From positions 1,240,001-1,304,000 of the forward strand of contig NZ_CP073343.1 of assembly GCF_024397855.1 (NCBI RefSeq): a stretch of DNA of 64,000 nucleotides. The letters are read 5' to 3'. Shown here in pieces: positions 12,155 to 21,077 of the stretch. A program made the translations under genes and the position numbers. The notes under the pieces were generated by a model, which was not told where the DNA came from, did no database searches, and saw only the letters and a program-made list of their open reading frames with translations. The number at the start of each line of letters is the position of its first letter. The stretch's first letter is position 1. This stretch comes from Marinomonas rhizomae. GTDB taxonomy: Bacteria > Pseudomonadota > Gammaproteobacteria > Pseudomonadales > Marinomonadaceae.

Positions 12155-13609
12155 ATGCAGGTATTAGAGACATTATTTGAATGGATTAGCTTTCACTGGG
12201 TAACTATTATTGTAGTGTTGCATATTGGTTTGTCTGTGGTGGCCTCTTTGCATGTGCTACTGTTCAAAGAGAATGAACGTACTTCTCTTGCTTGGATAGG
12301 TCTAGTGATATTTTCGCCTGTGTTAGGCAGCCTGTTTTACTGGTTATTTGGTATCAACCGCATTAGGCGCATAGCAAAGAGAGAACACCCTCACAGTCTT
12401 AAGCAAGACTTTCGATATAAAGAGGATTGTATTGCCTTTCACGGCTTACCTAAACATTGGCACTCTTCTATTACTGCAGGATACGCTCTCCATCCAGTGC
12501 ATTATGTTGATGAGAATAGTGTTGAGCTTCTGGTGAACGGTGATAATGCTTATCCAGCGATGATTAAATCCATTCAATCGGCAAAGCAACATATTGTTTT
12601 ATCGAGTTATATTTTTGATTACGACTCGCTCGGACGACAATTTGTTAATGCTTTAGCTCAAGCAAAGCTGCGAGGGGTGGTCGTTCATGTTTTATTAGAT
12701 GGAATAGGTGTTGGGTATAGTTGGCGTAAATCCGATAGAGCATTAAAGAGTCGAGGCGTGAGAACAGCGCAATTTTTACCTGCCATTTCACTGACAGGCA
12801 TTCGTTTCATTAATTTGAGAAACCATAGAAAAATACTCTGTGTCGATGGTGAAGAAGCTTATATTGGTGGTATGAACATCAGTAAAAATAACCAAGTAAA
12901 CTCTGCTAAACATCCGATTGATGATGTTCATTTTAGAGTGACGGGTCCCGTTATTGACCAGATTAGCCAAGTGTTTATAGAGGACTGGTTTTTTGCCACA
13001 AGGGAATTGATTCAATTTCCTACTTATAAAGCAATTGCTTTGAAATCGAAAGTTGGTAACAAGGTTGTTTCCCGAGTCATTCAAGATGGCCCAGATGAGC
13101 ATCATAATAGAATACGCTGGACATTAATTAATGCGCTAGTCTACGCGCAGAAAAGCGTCCGGATCATTACGCCTTATTTTATTCCAGATCAGACATTGAT
13201 GACGTCTCTTCATGCAGCTGCCTTGCGTGGCGTATCTGTAGAAATTATTGTGCCCGAACACAGTAATATTCTTTTCGTTGATTGGGTGATGGAAGCAAAT
13301 TACTCCAGAATCATAGAGCATGGGATAAAGATATTTAAAAACAAGAGACCGTTTGATCACAGTAAAATCGTTCTTATCGATGATATTTGGTCATTCATAG
13401 GATCTACTAATTGGGACGCAAGAAGCTTGGAATTTAACTTCGAAATCAATTTAGAGTGTTTTGACACTGGCCTAAATACGCAGCTTACAGAGCTGTTTGA
13501 GAAGAAGAAATTTAATGCTGAGCAAGTATTAGAAGAAGATATGAGTAAACTACCTATCTTTAAAAAAGTCCGTAATAACTTGTTTCGTTTGTTTTCTCCA
13601 TATTTGTGA
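12155..13609 (+). CDS. cls: cardiolipin synthase (phospholipase D type)
   Basis: A 484-residue inner-membrane enzyme that condenses two phosphatidylglycerols, or a related donor pair, into cardiolipin. Two membrane segments (about 10-60) precede two phospholipase D repeats with HKD motifs HRKILCVDGEEAYIGG (His224) and HSKIVLIDDIWSFIGS (His402). Length is close to E. coli ClsA. The ATG at 12155 has a GGGAG site just upstream; a longer frame from a TTG at 12107 lacks one. The EEP-family gene follows after 28 bases, so the two may be co-transcribed. Assignment to ClsA rather than another paralogue is likely from the two-membrane-segment N-terminus. Confidence 0.93.
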   Translation: MQVLETLFEWISFHWVTIIVVLHIGLSVVASLHVLLFKENERTSLAWIGLVIFSPVLGSLFYWLFGINRIRRIAKREHPHSLKQDFRYKEDCIAFHGLPKHWHSSITAGYALHPVHYVDENSVELLVNGDNAYPAMIKSIQSAKQHIVLSSYIFDYDSLGRQFVNALAQAKLRGVVVHVLLDGIGVGYSWRKSDRALKSRGVRTAQFLPAISLTGIRFINLRNHRKILCVDGEEAYIGGMNISKNNQVNSAKHPIDDVHFRVTGPVIDQISQVFIEDWFFATRELIQFPTYKAIALKSKVGNKVVSRVIQDGPDEHHNRIRWTLINALVYAQKSVRIITPYFIPDQTLMTSLHAAALRGVSVEIIVPEHSNILFVDWVMEANYSRIIEHGIKIFKNKRPFDHSKIVLIDDIWSFIGSTNWDARSLEFNFEINLECFDTGLNTQLTELFEKKKFNAEQVLEEDMSKLPIFKKVRNNLFRLFSPYL

Positions 13610-13637
13610 TTGATTCGTATTTGTTGGGGCCACCTTT

Positions 13638-14414
13638 ATGATCAAAAGTCGATATAGCGCTGTTGAGTCGCTAAAAGTAATGGGGAGTGCCTCTAAAGCG
13701 TTTATGGGGCCAAATATCAAAGTATTACTGTGGAACGTGTTCAAATGTAAACGAAAGGGTTGGCAGAATGATTTTATTTCTCTGACTGACGATAAAGATT
13801 TAATTCTGCTACAAGAGGCTATTTTAAACTCACCTTTCGATGCTCTTTTTAATCAATCTACACAACATCAGTGGATTATGGCGAGCAGCTTTAGGAACGT
13901 AAAATCTAATATTGAAACGGGTGTTAAGACAGGGTCAAGGGTTTTGGCAAGCCAGCATTTTTTTTCGGCTTCAGCCCATAGTGAGCCTGTGACTAACACT
14001 AAAAAAATGGTGTTAGCGACTGAGTACCCTCTAGTAAGTTTGTCCGGGGCTTCCATTGAGCAGTCGTTGCTCGTTATTAATACTCATATGATCAACTTTG
14101 TTTCCTTTGCGAAGTTCAGTGCGCATTTGGATCAGGCTTTTCAAGCACTAGAGCACCATAACGGGCCAATATTATTCGCAGGTGATTTTAATACTTGGAA
14201 TAAAAAAAGAATGCAGTATTTTGATAAGTTGGCCATGTCATGTTCATTAGAAGAAGTGCAGATTAAGCGACAGCCAAGACTCGGTCACTTATTTCGTCAC
14301 CTTGATCATATCTATTGCCGTGGATTGAGTGTTGTTGATGTACATGTACATACAGAGGTTTATTCTTCTGATCATTATCCAATCAGCTTGTCTCTTTGTC
14401 TCATGGAGGATTAG
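13638..14414 (+). CDS. endonuclease/exonuclease/phosphatase (EEP) family protein
   Basis: A 258-residue metal-dependent hydrolase of the DNase I-like EEP fold. Visible catalytic blocks are LLQEAI (metal-binding Glu), NTHMINF, FAGDFNTW (Asp/Asn) and SSDHYPI (catalytic His). The closest named relatives I recognise are YafD-like proteins. Possible substrates include nucleic acids, phosphoinositide-like lipids or sphingomyelin; linkage to cls makes a membrane-lipid substrate conceivable, but this is speculation. No signal peptide is evident. Confidence 0.82.
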   Translation: MIKSRYSAVESLKVMGSASKAFMGPNIKVLLWNVFKCKRKGWQNDFISLTDDKDLILLQEAILNSPFDALFNQSTQHQWIMASSFRNVKSNIETGVKTGSRVLASQHFFSASAHSEPVTNTKKMVLATEYPLVSLSGASIEQSLLVINTHMINFVSFAKFSAHLDQAFQALEHHNGPILFAGDFNTWNKKRMQYFDKLAMSCSLEEVQIKRQPRLGHLFRHLDHIYCRGLSVVDVHVHTEVYSSDHYPISLSLCLMED

Positions 14415-14450
14415 CTTACTTTGAAAACTAGTCTAAATTGCTGGCGGCTT

Positions 14451-15788
14451 TTATGCTTCCTCTAATCGCTTGCTTAAGGTTTGTAGACGGGTGGATATTT
14501 CTTTTTTATCTAAATCTACTAAGTCCTGTTGTTCTAATTCGTGTTCAATCATGAGCTTTTGATGATAAATGAAAGACCAGTGAGTTGCATGATTTGCTTG
14601 TTCGGCAATACGAATTAACCCATCTAATTGGCGCAGTTGTACTGCTAAGCATGTTCGTGAATACTGGCGAATTTGATCAAAGGCAATGTTGGCAAGATTT
14701 TCAAACGATGTTGTTTTGTAGATCACTCTTTCTGTTCCATTGTCATCATAAGTAAGACCTTCAGGGAAGTTCTTTTGAGTCAGGTCACAAACGGCGGCTG
14801 TCAGTTTATCAATGCAGGCGATCGCCGAGTACGGGTCGTTGATACCAGGAGATAGCGCCCTTAGGGCAATCTCAACCAGTTGGTGAACGGCAAACTCTGG
14901 ATCTTGTATTGGAGTGCGTTTTGGACCTAGGGTAAAGCATTCGTGTAGTGTTTGCTTATCTTCTTCTGAAAACTGTTTTATGTCACTCGTCATAACTACC
15001 ATACGATTTACGATAAAATCCCCTGGGTTGACAGAGATATTCAGGTGACCATCTAGTTTCGTCATTAAGCTGGTTAGGCTTGCGTAATTAATGACTTGAA
15101 TATAGCCACATGAGTGGCTTTTGAACTCAAACTGTTTGTCGCTGCTTTTTGTATCCTTGGTGGTTTTATACTGATTAGTCTTGTCTGAGGTATTGGTGTC
15201 TTCTTCCTCTTTTTGCTGTTTAAAAATCTGATTTATGCTGTATTGCAGCTCTTGATAAACATTGTCTATGACACTGTCAGATTGCAGATTTAGAGACACA
15301 TGGTGAATAAAATAGATGAGTAGAAGAATGCCGAATAGCGTCATTGCTATTGCACCAGCAATCGTTAAGCCTGGAAGGAATGCTCCATTGGAAAAATCAT
15401 CCGTCGTTCGTACAAGAATCAAGCAATAGACAAACAAGGATATGAAGACACCGAGTACTATTTGAGTACTGGAGTCTTCCATAAAGTTACGTATTAGTCT
15501 CGGTCCAAATTGGGAGGAGGCGTTAGTAAGCGCTACTATGGTGATGGAAAACGTGATACTAACGACTGTCATGACACTAGCGGCAACCGTCGTGAGAAGG
15601 TCGCGAGTTATGCCTGCATCGGCATGGTATAAAAAGCTTAGCCAAATGACAGTGTTTAGGTTGGTGTATAAATCAATAAACAACAGAGACACACAGCCTA
15701 AAATAGTGAGGGACAGAATCAGGCAGGGTGTGAACCAGAAGCTGGTTTTGACTATGTCATATACTTTTAAGATTTTAGTGTTCTTCAT
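14451..15788 (-). CDS. DUF2254 family membrane protein
   Basis: A 445-residue protein with four predicted membrane helices in the first 170 residues, then a soluble domain. It contains segments typical of DUF2254, such as ITRDLLTTVAASVMTVVSITFS near the second helix and ALSPGINDPYSAIACID in the soluble part. No function is known. The start MKNTKIL was preferred over a frame five codons longer because positive charges then directly precede the first helix. Its ATG faces the structured element at 15830-16212, which must contain or adjoin its promoter. Confidence 0.85.
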   Translation of the reverse strand: MKNTKILKVYDIVKTSFWFTPCLILSLTILGCVSLLFIDLYTNLNTVIWLSFLYHADAGITRDLLTTVAASVMTVVSITFSITIVALTNASSQFGPRLIRNFMEDSSTQIVLGVFISLFVYCLILVRTTDDFSNGAFLPGLTIAGAIAMTLFGILLLIYFIHHVSLNLQSDSVIDNVYQELQYSINQIFKQQKEEEDTNTSDKTNQYKTTKDTKSSDKQFEFKSHSCGYIQVINYASLTSLMTKLDGHLNISVNPGDFIVNRMVVMTSDIKQFSEEDKQTLHECFTLGPKRTPIQDPEFAVHQLVEIALRALSPGINDPYSAIACIDKLTAAVCDLTQKNFPEGLTYDDNGTERVIYKTTSFENLANIAFDQIRQYSRTCLAVQLRQLDGLIRIAEQANHATHWSFIYHQKLMIEHELEQQDLVDLDKKEISTRLQTLSKRLEEA

Positions 15789-15983
15789 CGTAGAGAATAG
15801 CAAGAGTATATCCTTCTCGATTGTTGAAAGTTAAGGAAGGTGTGAATAAGTCTACTAAACCTCAGTCTTTCAGAGAAATCGTCAAATAAGGCGCGACTTT
15901 GAAGGAATGTAGGTACCTTTCAAAGAGTCGCAACGACATGTGGCCTGTTATTTTTAATAGTAAGCTCTGACAGACCCGTATGA

Positions 15984-16029
15984 CTACATGGATGTAGGTA
16001 ATTAGGGCAATGCAGGAGCAATTGCCGAG
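15984..16029 (+). repeat. 46-bp palindromic repeat, copy 1
   Basis: Begins with the perfect palindrome CTACATGGATGTAG, then an 8-base linker, then a hairpin GGCAAT - GCAGGAGCA - ATTGCC and GAG. It is 42/46 identical to copy 2, and two of the four differences are the paired stem bases. Confidence 0.9.
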
Positions 16030-16136
16030 GGCATGGTCTAAAAGCCTGTATTCTTTGTTGAGCACCTCGAAAATAGAACCACTATTCACATTCGACACTC
16101 GCCTCGAACAACAGGCTTTTATCTACATGCTGATTC

Positions 16137-16182
16137 CTACATGGATGTAGATTATTAGGGTAATGCAGGAGCAATTACCGAG
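16137..16182 (+). repeat. 46-bp palindromic repeat, copy 2
   Basis: Same architecture as copy 1: CTACATGGATGTAG, an 8-base linker, then GGTAAT - GCAGGAGCA - ATTACC and GAG. Relative to copy 1 the stem C-G pair has become T-A on both sides while the 9-base loop is unchanged. This is a compensatory change that supports a real hairpin. Confidence 0.9.
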
Positions 16183-16214
16183 ACAAGAGGACTTGTTTGC
16201 ACCTTCCTTAACGG

Positions 16215-16733
16215 CTACTGACTTTTTTCGTTTGGTTCACCCGTCTTTAGTAGTTTCAGTAAGTCCTCTCTTTCCAGGCTACCTTTTAATGCCAAATCCA
16301 GCTGATATTGATATTCGTCATTCCAGTCAGTAGTTCGTGGGCTAAGTGCAGACAGGTCTCTCATAGCCGATTTCATGACTTTTAAATAAGACTGAATATT
16401 TTGTTCTTGATCTATCAAAATATTTTTTAATGCTGTTGCGCTGCTGTGTCTTAGATAAAGCTTAAGAACATCATTTTGCTCTTCAATTGCTTCTATTTTG
16501 GCATCTTGTTTGGAGAGTGTTTGCTCAACATTTGAGAGTAGAGTGCTTTGTTGCGTTATTTTTTCCGCGAACTGAGTCTCTTCCGGCGAAGGTTGCAGGA
16601 GAAAGTAAGTAATGCCAGAAGATGCACCAACACTAAAAATAAAGCATAGGAAAAAAGCGATAATCAGCATTATAGGCTTTTTTTTGGGCGCTTCTTCCTG
16701 AAGGTTTTTATCATCAATAGGTTTTGATGGCAT
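16215..16733 (-). CDS. uncharacterised single-pass membrane coiled-coil protein
   Basis: A 172-residue protein I do not recognise. A charged N-terminus with KKK is followed by one membrane helix (about residues 20-46). The region of about 55-130 then shows heptad-like spacing with many E, K, Q and L residues (TLSKQDAKIEAIEEQNDVL), suggesting a periplasmic coiled coil. The C-terminal 30 residues are charged. The stop codon is two bases from the right end of the structured element. It lies upstream of the DUF2254 gene on the same strand, but the element separates them. Possible roles such as scaffold or accessory subunit are guesses. Confidence 0.7.
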   Translation of the reverse strand: MPSKPIDDKNLQEEAPKKKPIMLIIAFFLCFIFSVGASSGITYFLLQPSPEETQFAEKITQQSTLLSNVEQTLSKQDAKIEAIEEQNDVLKLYLRHSSATALKNILIDQEQNIQSYLKVMKSAMRDLSALSPRTTDWNDEYQYQLDLALKGSLEREDLLKLLKTGEPNEKSQ

Positions 16734-16911
16734 GGTGTTTCCTTTTTGTTCTACTCATTGAGGTTAATAGTGTGCTTGTTTGCGTGAAAAGGACAAGGCT
16801 TTTGTTACTGAAGGCTTTCCCAACATGGTAGTACTGCTTTTTAAACTCATTCAACAGTTTAGTTTTTTCTTTGGTGCACGTAAAATACGCCACAGTTATT
16901 GGGTGTGAGTA

Positions 16912-16961
16912 ATAACCGACTAAAATAGTCAGGTAAATACTTGATCAAAACAGTAGGTTTT
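16912..16961 (+). promoter_or_regulatory. tandem type 1 IscR sites at the iscR promoter
   Basis: Site 1 (16912-16936) reads ATAACCGACTAAAATAGTC then AGGTAA and fits the type 1 consensus (ATASYYGACT...AGTCRRSTAT) almost perfectly. Site 2 (16937-16961) abuts it with ATACTTGA...AACAGTAGG and matches about 20 of 25 positions. Holo-IscR bound here would repress the operon when clusters are plentiful, as at E. coli iscR. Confidence 0.88.
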
Positions 16962-16970
16962 GTGTACTAT
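16941..16970 (+). promoter_or_regulatory. iscR-suf promoter
   Basis: TTGATC (16941-16946), 18 bases, then TACTAT (16965-16970) forms a sigma70-type promoter whose -35 lies inside IscR site 2. The ATG of iscR is 35 bases past the -10. No other promoter or terminator is evident between iscR and sufB. Confidence 0.7.
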
Positions 16971-17004
16971 TTACCCTCAGTGAATAATTTTAATTGGATA
17001 GCTT

Positions 17005-17493
17005 ATGCGCCTGACAACAAAAGGTCGTTATGCGGTAACCGCCATGCTTGATCTGGCATTACACTCAGATCAAGGGCCAGTGTCTTTGTCTGATATTTCG
17101 AGTCGACAAGGGATATCGTTATCTTATCTTGAACAACTGTTTTCCAAGCTTCGTAAAAAATCATTGGTAAACAGTGTGAGAGGCCCAGGTGGTGGATACC
17201 GTTTGAGTCGTCCGAATAATGAGATTTTTGTTGCACAAATAGTCGACGCAGTTAATGAATCTGTCGACGCAACAGGTTGTAAAGGGCGAAGTGATTGCCA
17301 AAGTGGTAGCACTTGTCTTACCCACCATTTGTGGTGCGATTTAAGCGATCAAATACACGATTTTTTAAATCAAATTAGTTTAGAGCAGTTAGTACGTCGA
17401 AATGATGTGCGCCAAGTTGCAGAACGGCAAGAATTCGAAAGCCGACAACGTTGTCTTGTAGATGACAAAATTAGTGCGGCCATTGTTGATTAA
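17005..17493 (+). CDS. iscR: Fe-S cluster assembly regulator IscR
   Basis: A 162-residue Rrf2-family repressor. The helix-turn-helix lies at about 1-60 ([19 protein letters not shown] start), and the 2Fe-2S-binding cysteines appear in [13 protein letters not shown], matching the IscR C-x5-C-x5-C pattern. It senses cluster supply and represses its own operon through the two sites directly upstream. What follows is not iscSUA but the suf genes, 74 bases on. The tail after residue 140 is polar and poorly conserved, as usual in this family. Confidence 0.96.
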   Translation: MRLTTKGRYAVTAMLDLALHSDQGPVSLSDISSRQGISLSYLEQLFSKLRKKSLVNSVRGPGGGYRLSRPNNEIFVAQIVDAVNESVDATGCKGRSDCQSGSTCLTHHLWCDLSDQIHDFLNQISLEQLVRRNDVRQVAERQEFESRQRCLVDDKISAAIVD

Positions 17494-17567
17494 ATAGAGA
17501 ATAAATTAGTAGAGCTTAACGCACTGATTCACAGGGCGTTAGTGACTATAATTGAGTGAGTTTTTAT

Positions 17568-19004
17568 ATGACTGAGCAGATAGATAAGGCGCTGGCACGG
17601 GAATACGAAGCGGGTTTTGTCTCTGATGTAGAATCAGAAACATTCGAACCTGGTTTAAATGAGGATGTTATTCGTCGTATTTCTGGAATGAAAGGCGAGC
17701 CTGAATGGATGCTCGAATGGCGCCTAAGTGCATTTCGTGAATGGTTAGAAATGGAAGAGCCTGAATGGGCGCTAGTCGATTATCCAAAAATAGATTTTCA
17801 GTCTATTTCTTACTATTCGGCTCCCAAAAGCATGAAGGATAAACCGAAGTCGTTAGACGAAGTCGATCCTGAATTGCTGCGCACCTATGAGAAACTTGGC
17901 ATCCCTCTGATAGAGCAACAAATGTTGGCTGGCATCGCAGTTGATGCGGTATTTGATTCCGTTTCTGTGGTGACGACATTCCGTGAAAAGCTAGAAGAAG
18001 CGGGTGTTATCTTTTGCCCAATCTCTGAAGCGGTTCATAAGTATCCAGACCTTGTTAAAAAATACATCGGCAGTGTTGTTCCTAAGAAAGACAACTACTA
18101 TGCAGCCTTGAACTGCGCTGTCTTTACCGATGGATCTTTTGTTTATATTCCTAAAGGCACTCGCTGCCCAATGGAGTTGTCTACTTATTTCCGTATCAAT
18201 GAGCAAAATACTGGTCAGTTCGAGCGTACCTTGATTGTTGCCGATGAGGGCAGTCATGTAAGTTATCTAGAAGGTTGTACAGCGCCACAGCGTGATGAGA
18301 ACCAGTTGCATGCTGCTGTTGTAGAATTGGTTGCCATGGATAACGCTGAGATTAAGTACTCAACAGTGCAGAATTGGTACCCAGGTGATGAGAATGGCAA
18401 AGGTGGCATTTATAACTTTGTAACGAAACGCGGTATTTGTCATACCAACGCCAAAATTTCTTGGACGCAAGTAGAGACTGGTTCTTCTGTTACTTGGAAG
18501 TATCCAAGCTGTATTTTGAAAGGTGATAACAGTGTTGGTGAGTTTTACTCGGTTGCTTTGACACGTGGTCGTCAGCAAGCAGACACGGGGACCAAAATGA
18601 TTCACCTTGGTAAAAACACCAAGTCCACCATTATATCCAAAGGCATTTCGGCAGGCCGAAGTAACAATAGTTACCGTGGACTTGTTCGTATGAACCCAGG
18701 CGCTGAGGGCGCACGTAACTTCACTCAGTGTGATTCTTTGCTGATCGGAGATCAGTGTGGTGCGCATACTTTCCCTTACGTGGAAAGCCGTAATCCGTCT
18801 GCTATTGTGGAGCACGAAGCAACGACGTCTAAAGTCAGCGACGAACAGATGTTCTTATGTCGTCAGCGTGGTCTTGATCCTGAAAAAGCCGTATCCATGA
18901 TTGTGAATGGCTTCTGTAAGGAAGTATTTAAAGAATTACCAATGGAATTTGCCGTCGAAGCTGGCAAGTTACTAGAAATAAGCCTTGAAGGCTCAGTAGG
19001 TTAA
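17568..19004 (+). CDS. sufB: Fe-S cluster scaffold protein SufB
   Basis: A 478-residue scaffold subunit of the SufBC2D complex, on which new Fe-S clusters are built in the cytoplasm. The C-terminal block [19 protein letters not shown] contains the conserved cysteine that receives persulfide or cluster. The ATG at 17568 has GTGAG seven bases upstream; an in-frame GTG at 17556 is the alternative start and adds four residues. Its position immediately after iscR places it under IscR control. SufC follows after 13 bases. Confidence 0.97.
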   Translation: MTEQIDKALAREYEAGFVSDVESETFEPGLNEDVIRRISGMKGEPEWMLEWRLSAFREWLEMEEPEWALVDYPKIDFQSISYYSAPKSMKDKPKSLDEVDPELLRTYEKLGIPLIEQQMLAGIAVDAVFDSVSVVTTFREKLEEAGVIFCPISEAVHKYPDLVKKYIGSVVPKKDNYYAALNCAVFTDGSFVYIPKGTRCPMELSTYFRINEQNTGQFERTLIVADEGSHVSYLEGCTAPQRDENQLHAAVVELVAMDNAEIKYSTVQNWYPGDENGKGGIYNFVTKRGICHTNAKISWTQVETGSSVTWKYPSCILKGDNSVGEFYSVALTRGRQQADTGTKMIHLGKNTKSTIISKGISAGRSNNSYRGLVRMNPGAEGARNFTQCDSLLIGDQCGAHTFPYVESRNPSAIVEHEATTSKVSDEQMFLCRQRGLDPEKAVSMIVNGFCKEVFKELPMEFAVEAGKLLEISLEGSVG

Positions 19005-19017
19005 GGAATTATTAAAG

Positions 19018-19803
19018 ATGTCGAACACGAACAGTTTGTTGACGATAAAAGATTTGCACGCCAGTGTTGAAGAAAAACAAATCATCAAAGGCTTAGATCT
19101 AGATATCAAACCGGGTGAAGTTCACGCGATCATGGGCCCAAATGGTGCTGGTAAAAGTACCCTAGGCTATGTTTTGTCTGGTCGCGATGGTTACAGTGTT
19201 GAAAGCGGTAGTGTGACGCTTGGCGGTGAAGATTTGCTAGAAATGGAAACAGAAGACCGTGCTCGCGCTGGTTTATTCTTGGCATTCCAATACCCAGTCG
19301 AAATTCCTGGTGTAAGCAATTTAGAGTTTTTAAAAGCATCAGTTGATGCGCAGCGTGAAGCGCGTGGTGAAGACGCTATTACGTCTGCTGACTTCTTGAA
19401 AGAAGCAAAAGCGGCTTGTAAACAAGTTAACTTACCAGTGGCTTTTTTGAAGCGTGGTGTTAACGAAGGCTTCTCTGGTGGTGAGAAAAAGCGTAATGAA
19501 CTAATGCAAATGTTATTGCTTAAGCCAAAGCTTTGCATCCTTGATGAAACGGACTCAGGTTTGGACATCGATGCGCTACAAGTGGTTGCTGAAGGTGTAA
19601 ACAGCCAGCGTTCTGCTGATCGTAGTTTCATTGTTGTGACGCATTACCAGCGTCTTTTGGATTATATTAAACCTGACTTCGTGCATGTATTGTCTGACGG
19701 TAAAATCGTTAAGAGTGGCGATGCTTCCCTTGCTCTTGAGTTAGAAGCTCAGGGCTATGCTTGGTTGCAAAAAGAGCCGTCTGAAGACGAACTTGAGGGG
19801 TAA
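19018..19803 (+). CDS. sufC: Fe-S assembly ATPase SufC
   Basis: A 261-residue soluble ABC-type ATPase that drives conformational change in SufBD. Visible motifs are Walker A GPNGAGKST, the Q-loop FQYP, the family-specific signature FSGGEKKRNE, Walker B/D-loop LDETDSGLDIDAL and the switch His in VVTHYQRLL. Length is slightly longer than the 248 of E. coli. It sits 3 bases from sufD, so translation is likely coupled. Confidence 0.98.
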   Translation: MSNTNSLLTIKDLHASVEEKQIIKGLDLDIKPGEVHAIMGPNGAGKSTLGYVLSGRDGYSVESGSVTLGGEDLLEMETEDRARAGLFLAFQYPVEIPGVSNLEFLKASVDAQREARGEDAITSADFLKEAKAACKQVNLPVAFLKRGVNEGFSGGEKKRNELMQMLLLKPKLCILDETDSGLDIDALQVVAEGVNSQRSADRSFIVVTHYQRLLDYIKPDFVHVLSDGKIVKSGDASLALELEAQGYAWLQKEPSEDELEG

Positions 19804-19806
19804 GGC

Positions 19807-21066
19807 ATGAGTGAATGGTTAGAAAGCGCCATTACTCGAGCGCAAGGTATTCATGATTGGTTGGCGCCGAAGCGAGCGCATGCCCTTGAAGTTTTAGCAA
19901 ATACAAAGTGGCCAACACGCAAAACGGAAGCATGGCGTTACACGCCGCTTCGCCCAGTAGAGCGTACACCGGCTAAAATGATTAGTGACAAGGTTGATTT
20001 ATCGCCTGTCACTATTGCGGATTTGTCTGCTATCGAATTGGTGTTTGTAAATGGTCAGTTTGATCAGACACAATTATCAAAAGCGTTGCCTGAAGGTCTG
20101 TCTATTGCCTTAGGTGGTGATTTGGGGGCAGCACAACAAGCCGATGCACTAAATGCGTTTTCGACGATAAAGCCAGAACGTCATATCTTTGGTTTGGTAA
20201 ACGATGCACTTGCCAAAGATGTGGTTGTTGTCTCTGTTGCACAAGACGTTGAGATTGCTCAGCCGATTCGTATTAGCTCTTTGTTGAGCCTAGGGGCTGA
20301 ATCTCATACACGCGTCCAAGTGACTTTAGCTACGGGTTCTAAATTAACCGTGATTGAAGATGTGCAGGCGCAAGGTGATAGCTTTAATACAGCATTTGTT
20401 GAATACAATGTAGGTGCTAATGCGCGTCTAGAACATTACCGTTTTGCCCTGCAAACAGGAAGTAATCTTGCTATTGGTGGTAGTCACTTTAATTTGCATG
20501 ACCATGCGAAAATGAACAGCACAATCGTTGGTTTTGGTAGTGAGTTGTCTCGTTTGGATACAGATATTATTCATGCGGGTGAGTTTGCAGATGCTAAGTT
20601 AAATGCCATGTATTTGCTGGATGGTAAAGAGTTGTTTGACCTTCATGCGACGGTTGAGCACGCTATGCCAAATGGTAAAACAGAAGAAAACGTTCGTTGT
20701 ATCGTCGCGGATCGTTCTCGCGCTGTATTTAATGGCCGTATTCATATACATCGTGATGCGCAGAAAACCTTGGCAGAGTTGAATAATCGCAATTTGCTGT
20801 TATCTGATAAGGCCGAGATTAACACTAAGCCTGAGTTAGAAATTTACGCAGATGATGTGAAATGTGCTCATGGTGCTACGGTTGCTCAGATTGATAAACA
20901 GGCTTTGTATTACTTACAGACTCGAGGTATAAGTCGTTCGAAAGCGCAAGTAATGCTTAACTTTGGCTTTATTAATGAGCTGATTGATTTGATGCCAAAC
21001 GCCGCATTAGCAGAGTGGATTCGTCCTATTATCCGTGAGCGCTTTGCGCAAATGGAAGTAAAGTAA
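19807..21066 (+). CDS. sufD: Fe-S assembly protein SufD
   Basis: A 419-residue paralogue of SufB that completes SufBC2D. The N-terminal region has the typical WPTRKTEAWRYTPL segment, and the C-terminal block VKCAHGATVAQID holds the conserved histidine used for cluster assembly at the SufB-SufD interface. It lacks the SufB-type cysteine pair, as expected. It is followed by sufS after 11 bases in the same operon. Confidence 0.96.
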   Translation: MSEWLESAITRAQGIHDWLAPKRAHALEVLANTKWPTRKTEAWRYTPLRPVERTPAKMISDKVDLSPVTIADLSAIELVFVNGQFDQTQLSKALPEGLSIALGGDLGAAQQADALNAFSTIKPERHIFGLVNDALAKDVVVVSVAQDVEIAQPIRISSLLSLGAESHTRVQVTLATGSKLTVIEDVQAQGDSFNTAFVEYNVGANARLEHYRFALQTGSNLAIGGSHFNLHDHAKMNSTIVGFGSELSRLDTDIIHAGEFADAKLNAMYLLDGKELFDLHATVEHAMPNGKTEENVRCIVADRSRAVFNGRIHIHRDAQKTLAELNNRNLLLSDKAEINTKPELEIYADDVKCAHGATVAQIDKQALYYLQTRGISRSKAQVMLNFGFINELIDLMPNAALAEWIRPIIRERFAQMEVK

Positions 21067-21077
21067 GCGAGAATCGA

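Larger units (their letters stand above)
15830..16212 (+). repeat. structured non-coding element with terminal inverted repeats and internal palindromic repeats
   Basis: Its 383 bases are bounded by a 23-bp inverted repeat (15830-15852 and 16190-16212). Twenty positions are Watson-Crick pairs and the other three are G-U pairs when read as plus-strand RNA. Inside are a hairpin GCGACTTTGAAGG/CCTTTCAAAGAGTCGC (15893-15905, 15916-15931), two 46-bp repeats (15984-16029, 16137-16182) and an 11-bp inverted pair TAAAAGCCTGT/ACAGGCTTTTA (16039-16049, 16111-16121). A small AATAG/CTATT hairpin also occurs at 16072-16086. No target-site duplication is seen. A 78-codon minus-strand frame (15862-16098) mostly reads the repeats and is not accepted as a gene. 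It could be a structured RNA or a MITE-like element. Confidence 0.75.

Noticed and set aside
15862..16098. 78-codon minus-strand frame in the structured element
   Set aside because: Its translation is largely the palindromic repeat and hairpins, and there is no ribosome site; the structural explanation fits better.
15984..16182. CRISPR array or integron attC sites
   Set aside because: Only two copies, 153 bases apart, with no uniform spacers, no cas genes, no integrase and no attC core sites.
15830..16212. Retron-type msr-msd RNA, suggested by flanking inverted repeats
   Set aside because: No reverse transcriptase is encoded within the window near it, and the adjacent gene is a small coiled-coil membrane protein.
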